Assembly: GCA_015680905.1 (NCBI GenBank)
Contig: CM027378.1
Location: forward strand, 12,443,001 to 12,507,000
DNA from: Coptis chinensis
Taxonomy: Eukaryota > Streptophyta > Magnoliopsida > Ranunculales > Ranunculaceae
Reading direction: 5' to 3'
Length of the DNA: 64,000 bases
The position numbers and the translations under genes were made by a program. Positions within the stretch are counted from its first letter, which is position 1; each line of letters begins with the position of its first letter. The notes under the pieces are model-generated. The model searched no databases, was not told the DNA's origin, and worked only from the letters and a program-made list of their open reading frames with translations. Below are positions 11,969-23,823 of this stretch, piece after piece.

Positions 11969-12420
11969 TTACCCGTTCAACACGACTGGTCCCCAGAGGC
12001 TATAGAAGAGATCGAACATGGTCTTGACGATGACGAAGCTCCACCTCCACCTCCAGTAGACTACTTTGCTCCAGGAGCTCTGTCTCAGTTCAAGTGTCCC
12101 ATAGATGCTTTGCGATTCATTCATGAGGGTCAGTGTCAACTACATCGGCAGTTAAGTACAATTCAGCAAGAGTAGCGCGATTTTTAGGCCAGCACTCTCC
12201 TAATGCTTCAGGAGCTGTGAGATGAGATTGTTCGACAAGCTCCTACGCCTAAGAGAGCTCGACGAGAGGGAAAAGACAGGAGTAGCTCGAGTTTGTCTCG
12301 ACGTCGTTAGTTACCCCACACGAATTTTGACTAGGCAGCTCCCTAGTGTCTGCATAAATAGATATATTTGTTTTAGGTTTAGTACATGTTTTTACTTTCT
12401 GCACTTCTAGGTTTTATTAG
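11969..12420 (+). pseudogene. C-terminal remnant of a gypsy-associated ORF (left arm of palindrome)
   Basis: This plus-strand fragment is homologous to the better preserved minus-strand ORF at 18900-20010. Shared blocks are EEIEHGLDDDEAPPPPPVDY, FAPGALSQF, FIHEGQCQLH and LSTIQQE, then several stops (first after QQE near 12171). It starts abruptly at 11969, where it abuts the end of the minus-strand LTR segment. Such ORFs lie downstream of pol in some Athila/Tat-type elements, but I cannot assign a function. Confidence 0.55.
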
Positions 12421-14368
12421 TATTATCTGTTATGTATGCTTATGTTTTGTGGAATGTATAAGGATTTGTAGTATATGAGCAGAATGACATACAAATATAT
12501 CATGCCAAAATTTTCTTACTTTCTACACTATGTATGTTTTTACAAATAAATTCAAAAAGCCAAAAATTTCATGTTAGGATAATACATTTTACCTTTTAGT
12601 TAACCCATGTACATCTTGTTCTATATCAATCAACCCACGCTCCAAACTTGTTTGGGGGTGGTATATTTCCATCACGAAGAACAGAGTATAGGCTAGTGTC
12701 ATTTTTGTTCATGTTCCTATGGTAATCGCATTCCTTTTCTTCATACTTTGAGGACAAATCATATTTCTGTTTGGGGGTGGTATAGTAACATTCTGCAAAA
12801 ACTATGCATTTATTATATAATATTCTTATATTAGATAGAATTAGTATATTTCTATATTTCTTTCTTTCTTAAAATATTACGAAAAGACCAAAAATATTTT
12901 TTCTGTTTAGTACTAAATGTCTTGTTTTCCTTTTTCTATGATGAACAAATGGTTTAGAAGTCTCATTATAGCAATAGAGTAAAGATTCGTTCTTTGAACT
13001 CAGACTAATATACATACAATAGTTTCTGCATCTTTTCATGAATAACATGCATCAACATTTAATTGTATATAGCAATAAGTGTATGAGACCAAGGTTAGAA
13101 CAGTTAAGTTCCATATCCTGAAAGAATCTAGCCGAAAGCCTCATTTGTATGATTACTGAGTGATGGCACAAAGGATGTCTGGATAGAATGATAACATGTC
13201 CACTTGCTTGATCACCACACCATATTCTAGGTGTGAATTTAGGCCATTTTTGGATCGATATAGCTAAATAAACGTTAAAAACCCAAAAAGATAGTTTTTC
13301 TCTAGTTACCCCCCTTGAGCCTTCACCAATTTCTAAAAAACGTTTAATTTCTTTGACATCAATCCCTAAAACCGTTACTACACACAATAAAAAGCGTACC
13401 CAGCTGACGAGTTGAGAATTGGATGAAAAGTAAAAAGAGAAGAGAAGGCCTTGTAATAAAACAGAATAGTTAGAAGCTTCGAAAAGAAAAGAAAAGATTC
13501 AAAAATCAAAATCTCTCAAAAATTCAAAATCAAAAGGAGTCGATTTCAAAAGAAACAAAAACAAAGTTAGAAATCCCAAAAATCAAAATCATATGGAGTC
13601 ACAAAGCCAAAGGGCTAAAGAATGAATCACAAATTCGGAAGCAAAAGAACAAAACAAGGTTCTTCTCTAGTTACAAATATCACGAAGACCCAATTTCTCA
13701 ACTTATTAGAGTTTGTTTTTCTTTCCCTTTATTTCTAAAACACTACTTTAGCCCCGTAATTCCTAATAAAAGACCTCTAGCTTAACTAGGAATAGGATGG
13801 TGTGATAGTAAGTGCATATTGTGATCAATCGACTTTAGTTTCTTTGGACGTTATTCATGTATGTGAGGAATATAAGTGCCCTCTGCACTTGAGAAAATGA
13901 AACTTGAGTAAATCTATCAGGGAGTTGTGATTGCAACACACCCCTGTGAGAACTCACTTTAAGGACGCTCTCCAAAAGTTTCGGAAACGACTCTACTTTT
14001 GTATTTCACAGCTCATGTTTTGCACGTTTATCTTTAGATGATTAAATTACTGTGTATATGTTATTCTGAGTTCAAATGAGCTTCTCTTTATTCCCCTGCT
14101 AATGAGATGTATAGCCTTCTGAGAATAACAAGGAGATAAGACCTTTTGTATTAGATAGAGGAAGTTGGTTAGTACCTTCTATGGAAAACTCTCACGAGGC
14201 TTAAGCTCATCCACTAGAGAATTCCTAGTGGTTTAAGACTTTGTTGCATATGGTCAATGCAATCGCACTCTGCGAAATGAGACTAGTAGAATAAATCACA
14301 CATTTGTGATCTTAGTTTTTGTCTCCCATCTTTGCTTAAGGACAAGCAAAATGTTGTTTGGGGGTAAT
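12421..14368 (+). other. 3' untranslated region of a gypsy-type element, with polypurine-like motifs
   Basis: No gene was recognised. The stretch holds the long 3' region of the plus-oriented element. The motif GTTTGGGGGTGGTAT occurs near 12650 and 12768, and a related GTTTGGGGGTAAT lies near 14356, just before the LTR. The latter two follow a GAGGACAA or AAGGACAAG phrase, as is usual before the 3' LTR of Athila/Tat-type elements. An A-rich tract lies at 13430-13690. The reverse complement of most of this region recurs at 15835-18900. An antisense ORF (13387-13052) is discussed in the findings. Confidence 0.65.
14356..14368 (+). promoter_or_regulatory. Polypurine tract before the 3' LTR
   Basis: The purine-rich tract GTTTGGGGGTAAT directly precedes the LTR start at 14369. 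It follows AAGGACAAGCAAAATGTT, the phrase commonly found just before 3' LTRs in Athila/Tat-type gypsy elements. In such elements it primes plus-strand DNA synthesis. The role here is inferred from position and composition. Confidence 0.6.
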
Positions 14369-14980
14369 TCATCAGTCCCCAAATGTGTGTTTTATTACCT
14401 TTACAATGCTTCGATTATGTCCTTATGCTTAATGAACAGACAACTTATAGCTGTTGCTACCTTTTGCAGGATACAAGCCATTTAGGACGTATATTCCTAA
14501 AATGTGCATTTTAGCACAAAGCATTGCTATTGATTTTGCTTGGGAAGATTCTAGTTTAGGAGCAAAAGTTTTGAAAAGTCAAAGTCAATTGTCAAAGTCA
14601 ACTCTCAAGGACTCAGGACTAAAAGGGGAAGACCCAAGGACTCAAAGCTAAAAGCTATGGACTCAAGGACTTAAAGCCAAATCAAGAATTTAATTATATG
14701 GGCTAAAGTCAAAAGCCCACAAAGCTTAATCTTATCCTCAAGGTTGTTTCTAGAAGAAAGGGCAAATATGTAATTGGTGTCTTATATAAACCAAAGAGAT
14801 GTAGAGAATTAGTTATCCAATATTTTAGGGTCCAAATCATTTTATAGCTTTATTTTCTTACCCTAGAATTAATCTTTGGTCATTAGGATTAGATAATATG
14901 TTTTAAATTAATAGTGTAATTTTTTATTTACTTGCTTTCAATTTTTATGTTCTTCAACCTTTAGTGGTTAAATCCTTTGT
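14369..14980 (+). mobile_element. 3'-truncated gypsy LTR (plus orientation)
   Basis: This LTR starts TCATCAGTCCCCAAATGTGT, where sister copies start TGATCAG or TGACTAG, so the terminal G is mutated. It follows the plus-oriented 3' region and runs for about 610 bp to TTTAGTGGTTAAATC. There it changes directly into a minus-oriented LTR copy. The last roughly 300 bp of the LTR, as seen in the copy at 10957-11876, is missing. Confidence 0.7.
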
Positions 14981-15834
14981 TTGGAGGAATGGTTTGATGG
15001 TTGAAAAATCACTTTCTAGTCTTTCTCTACTCTTGTTCTTAAGGTTTTAATGGTGGAAACACTAGTTATTTATCTAGAATGGTTTGAAATCTTAATTAAA
15101 CTATTGATTTGATAGAAAAACATGTACGGAAATGGTTTTCATGGATATCTTGCTCACAAAGTTATACTCATTTTAACTTGTCAAATGAGTATGACTAGTG
15201 TTTTTGGGATTGAATCAAAGATAGAAAAGTAATGAAAACTTTGTATTGAAGACAAGATTGAAAACTAGTATTGAAGATAATAAGAACTTGATTTAACCAC
15301 TAAAGCTTGAAGAACATAAAAAATAAAAAACAAGTAAATAACAAATTACACTATTAATTTAAAACATATTATCTACTCCTAATGACCAAATATTAAATCT
15401 AGAGTAAGGTTCGTTGTCCTCATACTTTGGTTTATATAGGACACCAATTACATATTTGCCCTTTCTTCTAGAAACAACCTTTAAGCTTTGTGGGCTTTTG
15501 ACTTTAGCCCATACAATTGAACTCATGATTTTAGCTTTAAGTCCTTAAGTCCATAGCTTTTAGCTTTTAGTCTTTGAGTTTTCAGCTTTTAGTCCTGAGT
15601 CTTTGAGAGTTGACTTTGACTTTCTGACACTTTTGCTCCTAAACTGGAATCTTCCTAAGCAGTGTCAATAGCAATCATTTTTGCGCTAAAATGCATGTTT
15701 TAGGAATATACGTCCTAAATGGCTTGTATCCTGCAAAAGGTAGCAACAACTATAAGTTGTCTGTTCATTAAGCATAAGAAGGACATAATTGAAGTATTGT
15801 AAAGGTAATAAAATGCACATTTGGGAACTGATCA
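14981..15834 (-). mobile_element. Gypsy LTR (minus orientation), right arm of palindrome
   Basis: This copy aligns in the same orientation with the LTR at 10957-11876 but lacks its first roughly 50 bp. It starts at CCTTTGTTTGGAGG and ends at GGGAACTGATCA. The minus-strand start is therefore TGATCAGTTCCC. The junction with the plus-oriented LTR at about 14980 has the shared sequence TTAAATC, which suggests a microhomology-driven inversion or template switch. Confidence 0.7.
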
Positions 15835-18800
15835 ACTATCCCTAAACAGCATTTTGCTTGTCCTCAATCAAAGATGAGAGAGAAAAACTAAGATCACAAA
15901 TGTGTGATTTATTCTACTAGTATCATTTTGTGGAGTGCAATTGCATTGACCATATGCAACAAAGACTTAAACCACTAGGAATTCCCTAGTGGACAAGCTT
16001 AAGTCTTGTGATAGTTTTTCATAGAAGGTACTCACAAACTTCCTCTATCTAGTACAAAAGGTCTTATCTCTTTGTTATTCTCATAAGCATATACATCTCG
16101 TTAGCGGGGGAATAAAGAGAAGCTCCTTTGAACTCAGAATAACATATCCACAGTAATTTAATCATATAAAGATAAACATGCAAAACATGAGCGGTGAAAT
16201 GCAAAAGCAGAGTCATTTCCGAAACTTTTGGAGAGCGTCCTTAAGGTGGGTTCTCACAGGGGTATGCTGCAATCACAACTCTCTAATAGATTCACTCAAG
16301 TTTCATTTTCTCAAGTGCAGAAGGCACTTATATTCCTCACATACATGAATGACATACAAAGAAACTGGGTCGATTGATCACAATATCCACTTACTATCAC
16401 ACCATCTTATTCCTAGTTAAGCTAGAGGTTTTTTATTAGTAATTACGGGGCTAAGGTAGTGGTTTAGAAATAAAGGGAAGGGAGGACAAACTCTGATAAG
16501 TTGACAAATTGGGTCTTCAAAATATTTGTAACTAGAGAAGAACCTTGTTTTGTTATGTTTCTTCTGAACTTGTCATTCATTCTTTAGCCCTTTGGCTTTG
16601 GGACTCTATATGATTTTGATTTTTGAGAGTTCTAACTTTGCTTTTGTTTCTTTTGAAATCAACTCCTTTTGATTTTGAACTTTTGGTAGATTTCAATTTT
16701 TTGAATCTTTTCTTTCTTTTGTTTTTGAAGCTTCTAACTATTATGTTTTTGTACAAGGCCTTCTCTTCTATTTTTACTGTTCATCCAATTCTCAACTACT
16801 CGTTAGCTAGGTACGCTTTTTGTTGTGTGTAGTGACGGTTCAAGGATTGATGGTGAAAAAATAAAAAGATTTTTAGAAATTGGTGAAGGCTCAAGGAGGG
16901 TACGTAACTAGAGAAAAAACTATCATTTTTGGGTTTTTAACATTTATTTGGCTATATCGATCCAAAAATGGTCTAAATTCTCTCCTAGGATATGACGTGG
17001 TGATCAAGCAAGTGGACGTGTTATCTTTCTATCCGGACATCCTTTTTGTCATCACTCAATAATCATTCAGATGAGGCTTTTGGCTAGATTCTCACAGGAT
17101 ATAGAACTTAAATGTTCTAACCTTGGTCTCGAAAAGTCATTGCTATATACAATCAAATGCTGATGCATGCCATTCATGAAAAGATGCAGAAACTATTGTA
17201 TCTATATTAGTATGAGTTCGAAGAACAAATATTTACTATATTGCTATAATGAAACTTCTAAACTATTTGTTCATCATAGAAAAAGGAAAACAAGACGTTT
17301 AGTACTAAACCGAAAAAATATATTTGGTATTTTCGAAATATTTTAAGACAGAAAGAAATATAGAAATATACTAATTCTATATAATATAAGAATGCTATAT
17401 AATAAATGCCTAGTTTTTGCAGAATGTTACTATACCCAAATGTGGTGATCCCAAACATTTGGGTACTAAAATGTTTATCTTAAACACTTCTAGACATTTG
17501 GATAATAAAACGCACATTTGAAGAGAATGGAATAATGGTGATTTGGGTTGTGTTGTTTATCTTAAATCCTTTGTTTGGAGGAATGGTTTGATGGTTGAAA
17601 AATCACTTTCTAGTCTTTCTCTACTCTTGTTCTTAAGGTTTTAAATGGTGGAAACACTAGTTCTTTATTTAGAATGGTTTGAAATCCTAATTAAACTATT
17701 GATTTGATAGAAAAACACATATGGAAATGGTTTTCTTGGATATCTTGCTTATAAAGTTATACTAATTTGAACTTGTCAAATGAGTATGATTAGTGTTTTT
17801 GGGATTGAATCAATGATATAAAAGTAATAAAAACTTTGTATTGAAGACAAGATTGAAAACTAGTATTGAATATAATAAGAACTTGATTTAACCACTAAAG
17901 CTTGGTTTTCCATTTTTATGTTCTTCAGTGATTTTGTGGTTCGGGAATTGATGGTGAAGAAATATAAAGGTTTTTAGAAATTGGTGAAGGCTCAAGGGGG
18001 TAGCTAGAGGAAAAACTATCTTTTTAGATTTTTAACGTTTATTTGGCTATATCATTCCAAAAAGGGCCTAAATTCACTCTTAAGGTATGGCGTGATGATC
18101 AAGCAAGTGGACATGTTATCTTTCTATCCAAACATCTTTTGTGTCATCACTCAGTAATCATTCAGATGAGGTTTTTGGCTAGATTCTTACAGGATATGGA
18201 ACTTAACTATTTTAACCTTGGTCTCGGAAACTTATTGCTATATATAATCAAATGCTAATGCATGCCATTCATGAAAAGATGCAGAAATTATTGTATGTAT
18301 ATTAGTCTGAGTTCGAAGAACGAATCTGTACTCTATTGCTATAATGAGACTTCTAAACCATTTGTTCATCATAGAAAAAGGAAAACAAGACGATTAGTAC
18401 TAAACAGAAAAAATATTTTTGGTCTTTTCAAAATATTTTAAGAAAGAAAGAAATATAGAAATATACTAATTCTATCTAATATAAGAATGTTATATAATAA
18501 ATGCCTAGTTTTTGCAAAATGTTACTATACCACCCCTAGACATAAATATGTTTTGTCCTCAAAGTATGAAGAAAATGAAGGAGATTACCATATGAACATG
18601 AGCAAAAATGGCAGTAACCTATACTCTGTTCTTCGTGATGGAAATATGCCACCCCCAAACAAGTTTGGAGCGTGGGTTGATAGATATAGAACAAGATGAC
18701 ATGGGTTAACTAAAAGGTAAAACGTATTATTCTAACATGAATTTTTTTGCTTTTTTGAATTTATTTGTAAAAACATGCATAATGTAGAAAGTAAGAAAAT

Positions 18801-18899
18801 TTGGGCATGATGTATTTGTATGTGCTTCTGCTCATATACCACAAATCCTTATACATTCCACAAAACACAGGCATACATAATTGATAATACTAATAAAAC
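15835..18899 (-). other. 3' region of a gypsy-type element in minus orientation, with an internal rearrangement
   Basis: This is the inverted counterpart of 12421-14368. It contains no recognised gene. One block of about 600 bp (16840-17440) recurs in direct orientation at 17950-18540. Between them lies an LTR end fragment that starts TGAAGAGAATGG (17519) and runs to about 17906. There it flips into a short reverse-complement stretch (about 17907-17930). The polypurine-like motif next to the 15834 LTR edge is altered to GTTTAGGGATAGT on the minus strand. Confidence 0.6.
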
Positions 18900-20010
18900 C
18901 TAGAAGTGCAAAAAGTAAAGACATGTACTAAAACTAAAATAAATAGATCTATCTATGTGGACACTAGGGAGCTGCCTAGTTAGAATCCGCACGGGGTAAC
19001 TAACGGCATCGAGACGAACTCGAGCTACTCTTGTCTCTTCCCTCTCATCAAGTTCTCTCTGGCATAGGAGCCTGTGGAACAATCTCATCTCACAGCCCCT
19101 GAAGCATTAGGAGAGTGCTGGCCTGAAAGTCACGCTGCTCTTGCTGAATTGTACTGAACTGCTAATGTAGTTGATGCTGACCCTCATGCATGAATTGCAA
19201 AGCATCCATGGGATGCGTGAATTGAGATAGAGCTCCTGGAGCAAAGTAGTCTACTGGAGGTGGAGGTGGAGCTTCGTCATCGTCGAGATCGTGCTCGATC
19301 TTTTCTACAACCTTTAGGGACCAGTCATGTTGAACGCAATGAAGGTATACAGGAGTGAATGTGGCAGACTTTACTACCACAAAGTCACTCGGAATTGCTA
19401 CTCCCCAACTAAGCATGAGCTTAGTTACAAGGGTAGGAAGGGGAGCAGTACTCTGTCTAGACTGAGAAAGTTGGTCCTACAGGAAAGAACTAATACAGAA
19501 CCCGTTGTTCCGGGTTTGTAAGATTCAAAGAATGTGAAGGATCGACTTACTTATATCTAAAGGTTTCGTTGTCCCCACTAGGTTGGGCACAATCCTAGTT
19601 GCCACCGCCAACTGGTTCTTCCTCAAAGAAGTCTGCCTCGCATAGGTGGAACCATTGATGTACTCGCCCTCTAACACAGTCGCATGTATCAAATCAAACA
19701 CTGTGCCATAAAACTATTGACTCTCGGGGACCTCGTGTCTCGCTTCGATACCCAAAACCGATCCAACTGAGTGCCTAGTCAACACATGCGAGCCACCCCC
19801 AAATGAAACGGTAACCAAACCTTCATTATCACGAGCTAAGCCACGATAGAAAGCTTGAACAAGAGAAAGGGAGTAATGAGTAGTGGGTTCTAGCAAGAGT
19901 GGCCTCCAACCTCTTCTAAGGATCTGTCCCTTGAAGAAAACATAAAAAACCCCCGAATCAAATAGGTTTGAAAAATCCATTTCAAGTACAATCTTTCGAT
20001 TGGTAGCCAT
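18900..20010 (-). pseudogene. Gypsy-associated ORF of the 'putative plant transposon protein' kind
   Basis: The ATG at 20010 opens 98 codons (MATNRKIVLEMDF...) with GQILRRGWRPLL, VQAFYRGLARDNEG and SVGSVLGIEARHEVPESQ, then a TAG near 19714. The frame goes on with YINGSTYARQTSLRKNQLAV, and a second piece (19416-19162) carries IEHDLDDDEAPPPPPVDYFA. Several stops and shifts follow. The composition resembles ORFs often annotated as 'putative plant transposon protein' in plant retroelements. Position beside a gypsy 3' region supports an element origin. The molecular role is unknown. Confidence 0.5.
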
Positions 20011-22374
20011 GAGAGGATATTTTTGTTAAATTGAAAGTAGATATGAGGTGGGGTGAAGGTTTTCTAGAAGCAGTAGGAAATGATTTTGATTTGGTGAAGA
20101 AAAAGGCACAGCGCGGGTTGAGGAGGTGCGGGCACGTGTCGGGTTGATTTTTGTGAGCTAGGGTTTGGTGTGAGAGAGACGATGCATTGGGTGGTCGCAT
20201 GGTTGGAATTTAAACCCACGTACGACCGTCGGTTGCTAGGTTTTTAGGTTTTGAAATTTTTGTCCCAAGCCCATATGAAATGTGGAAATACCGACAAGGC
20301 CGTGTTCCTTCTCATAACTCGTAAAATGCAAATCCTGCTTCATTACCGGTCTGATTCGGACAAACGAACTGTCTAAACGATCAGCGCAATAAATCCTATC
20401 CAACGGTATATCACATGCTTTGATCTAAGGTTGTATGACACACAAGATGATAAATGAACGCCTTAAAGTGTGAATATGACATAAGTTGTATACACAAATG
20501 AGCTATAAAAAGAATAGAGTATGCCAACTTGAAAGCAAAGTGCACAAATAGCGGAATGAATAAAAAATAGTGTTACGAGAGCAAAGGGAACGGATGGTAT
20601 AAAGAATATACAAACGTGAAATTAAACATTAATTAATTTTTTTGGATTATATTTTGAAAAACTATAAAAAAAAATGTGGCTCATTTTTAGTCAGATCCCC
20701 AAGACTCGAGTCAATCCTAACAAGATGGTTTGATTACTCTATGAAGCTGGGCTCTGTGTTTTGGTGTCAGACACATGTAGACTGTAAATACTAAGCCCTC
20801 GCTTATCGGCTGAAGCCCAGGGTAGTCTGGTGTTTGACATCTCAAACACCAGTTCTCCCTGACTGCATGTTGTCTGCGGGCGTAGGAACTTTTTCCTAGA
20901 CCTGGGGTGATGGTGTGAATTCTTTTACATATATCATGTTTAATATCAATCGGAAGAGACGCAAAAACTTCAGAATCAGAGGGTACACGTCTCCATTGAG
21001 CAAGAACTATTTTTAAACATTTTGAAAGGTTTGTAGAAGGGGGGTGGGGGGAGAAAAGAAGTTTTTGAAATTTTTGGCAGCTGGAAATTTTGTAGAATGT
21101 TTAGAAAAGAGGGGAATATTTTTGAAATTTATGTACAAAAAAGAGTCTTTTAACGTCAGTTTCTCGAGACACAATAATAGAGAGGTGCATGATAGAATTA
21201 AACAGATCATTTTTTTTAAATGCAATATAGTAAATGCAAGAAAATAAATGACATGAAATTTAAAATTACTTAACCCTACTTCTAACAAACCAAATGGTTT
21301 GGACCCTAAAATATTGGATGGTTAATTCTCTATATCTCTTTGTTCGTGCTAGATGTTTGTTCCGATGAACGTGACTAGATTGGCTCTGCTTGATTGATTT
21401 TATCTTTTTAGTTTGGTCTATGTGACAAATGGTTTATGCAACGTCTGTTCTAAAGTGGGGCTTAATCCCACTTTTTGTTCTTTTAGGGCTTGGGTTTAGC
21501 CTTAGCGTTAATGTAAAGACGAGACTGAAACATAAATCACATAATCATCCAAGCATGCTTAGTAACACACAAGTATCCTCTTACACTTTGTAGTGAGGAG
21601 GTTTAGAAATTACCGCCCAAGGTGTGCGTACACGACCCTTGGGGTGAGACGACGTGGTGGGGTTGACAAAGTGTTTGGTATCTTATATGTCAACCGACCA
21701 TTCAAGCTTTTCCTTACGATTACAAGTTTAATCTAACTAAGACCCACAAGTCAGGTTGAAATGTGGCAAAGCCAATAAGATACAATTGGTTGCCTTTGTG
21801 GGCCTAAAACAAAGTTCCCTTCGTGGGCTTAAAACTATGAAAGCGGTAAACACAAAAAGTAACTACGTTTAGCTAATTAACTACTCACTAATAATTACTT
21901 AAACAAAATATGTAAAAGTTTGGAAAGTGTTCGTCAAAGATTGGAACTTCAACCCCCAAGTTAGGTTAAGATGCGTGAGCGTGATGTTATACTACTCGCC
22001 TCGCACATCCAACTGGTCTAAGTTCGTTATCCCCAACACATGGTAAGTAAACTTAAACCTAAGGACTAAACTTTCAAACTTAAACTATTTTAATTTATCC
22101 TAATTATTTTTTTTGTATTTTGACTTAACTATATGATATTATCTTAATCTAATCATGCATAAACAACAATTAATAGAAAATAGAACCTAAACATGCTACT
22201 AAACTAATTTTAATGTTTAACTTTATTGATAGATTACTAATTCATTTTAATTAATAAAATTTGTAATTTTTAAATTGCTTTTTTTAATTGAATTTTTGGT
22301 TTTGAAAAGTGAAAACTTTGCAAATCTATCTACTTTTTATCTACTAACAGTTGAATTAAAAAGACTGGGGGGAA
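20011..22374. other. Retroelement non-coding DNA, no gene recognised
   Basis: AT-rich sequence. The part next to the ORF start (20011-20220) may be its leader. A G-rich run lies at 21038-21053. The stretch 21290-21345 matches, on the minus strand, an LTR segment near 14800-14850 (ATCCAATATTTTAGGGTCCA). The 3' LTR or 3' region of the integrase-bearing element therefore probably lies within about 21.2-22.4 kb, but I could not define its edges. Several short ORFs here have no recognisable features. Confidence 0.45.
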
Positions 22375-22468
22375 TTAGAGGTGACTTACACACAAAGATT
22401 CTGAGCCAACAGAATCTTCGTTGGAAGAAAACAAGGTGCGGTGCGGGTGAATGAAGTGTGAGTGCGTG

Positions 22469-23822
22469 TCACACGCAGGCGCGGGTGAACGAAGTGCGGG
22501 AGCGTGAAAATAAGATTGAGAAGAAGAGTTCAAAGAGTGATTTTTTTCTCCATCTTCCTCTTTCCATTTGGATCCATGACGGCGTCGCCATTTGAAGAGG
22601 ATCAAACTTACCATTAACTTGGAAGGTGTTGTTATCCTTGTAATCCTTCGAAGTGATTGCCCCATGTAGGGTGATTGCAGTGATCATGTAAGGACCAGTC
22701 CATTGAGTATTTAGTTTTCCTGTAAACAGATGTAACCTTGAGTTATAAAGTAAAACATTTTGACCAATTTCAAAATGTTTTTGTAAAATATGCTTGCCAT
22801 GAATTCTTTTCATGTTATTTTTGTAATTTTTAGAGAGATCATACGTATCATTTCGAATTTCTTCGAGTTCATTTATTTGTAGTTTACACTTCTCACCTGC
22901 CGCATCGAGATTGTAATTAAGGGTTTTTATTGCCCACAGGGCGCGATGCTCTAGTTCCACTGGCAGATGACAAGGTTTTCCAAAGACAAGCCTGTAGGAT
23001 GACATCCCTATAGGTGTTTTAAAAGCGGTTCGGTATGCCCATAAGGCATCATTTAGATGGGGAGACCAGTCTTTCATATTTGGATTAACTATTTTTTTCA
23101 AGATGCGTTTTATCTCTAGATTAGAGACTTCCGCTTGACCACTTGTTTGGGGATGATATGGAGTTGCAACCTTATGTGTTACTCCATATTTTTTCATGAC
23201 ATGTTCAAAGAGTCGATTACAAAAATGTGACCTTCCATCACTAATGATGGCTTTTGGAACGCCAAATCTTGAAAAAATGTTTTCTTTTATAAAAGATATT
23301 ACAGTTTTGTTATCAGTGTTACGACATGGTACGACCTCGATCCACTTGGATAGATAGTCTACGGCGACTAGGATGTAGATTAAACCGTGAGATGTGGGAA
23401 AGGGTCCCATGAACTCGATGCCCCATATATTGAAAATCTCCACTATGAGAATGGAATTTAAGGGCATCATATTATGTTTAGAAATACGACCAAGATGTTG
23501 GTAATGAAGGCAAGCTTTACAATGATCAAAAGCATCACGAAAGAGTGTCGAGCAATAGAATCCATATTGCTACACTTTAGATGCGGTTTTGTTTGCACTA
23601 AAATGTCTTCCACAAGACTATTCGTGACAAAAAGAGAGAACGACAGATTGTTCCTAATATGGAATGCAACATCGGATAATCTGGTTAGGACAGTACTTGA
23701 AAAGGTAAGGATCATCCCAATGATAGTACTTTATTTGTGCTAAAAACTTCTTATGTTGATTTCTATTACACCAGGGTGGAGTGTCTCCAATCACCAGAAA
23801 GTTAAAAATATCAGCATACCAA
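22469..23822 (-). pseudogene. Ty3/gypsy (Athila/Tat-like) integrase, decayed
   Basis: The minus strand begins at the RNase H-integrase linker (WYADIFNFLVIGDTPPW, FKYCPNQI). Next comes the zinc-binding part with FCHE and [15 protein letters not shown], with in-frame stops. The catalytic core is open from 23470: [21 protein letters not shown] and [10 protein letters not shown]. The first residue of the usual DDE triad is Glu (GIEF instead of GIDF). A C-terminal domain with WTGPYMI and FQVNGKF follows, then an atypical tail. The linker is cut at 23822-23824, exactly where an LTR-like arm begins, and RT and RNase H are not found nearby. The enzyme inserts retroelement DNA into the genome, but this copy is dead. 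Confidence 0.9.
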
Positions 23823-23823
23823 G

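Noticed and set aside
14454-14651. 65-codon plus-strand ORF
   Set aside because: It lies within an LTR and is not kept open in the other LTR copies.
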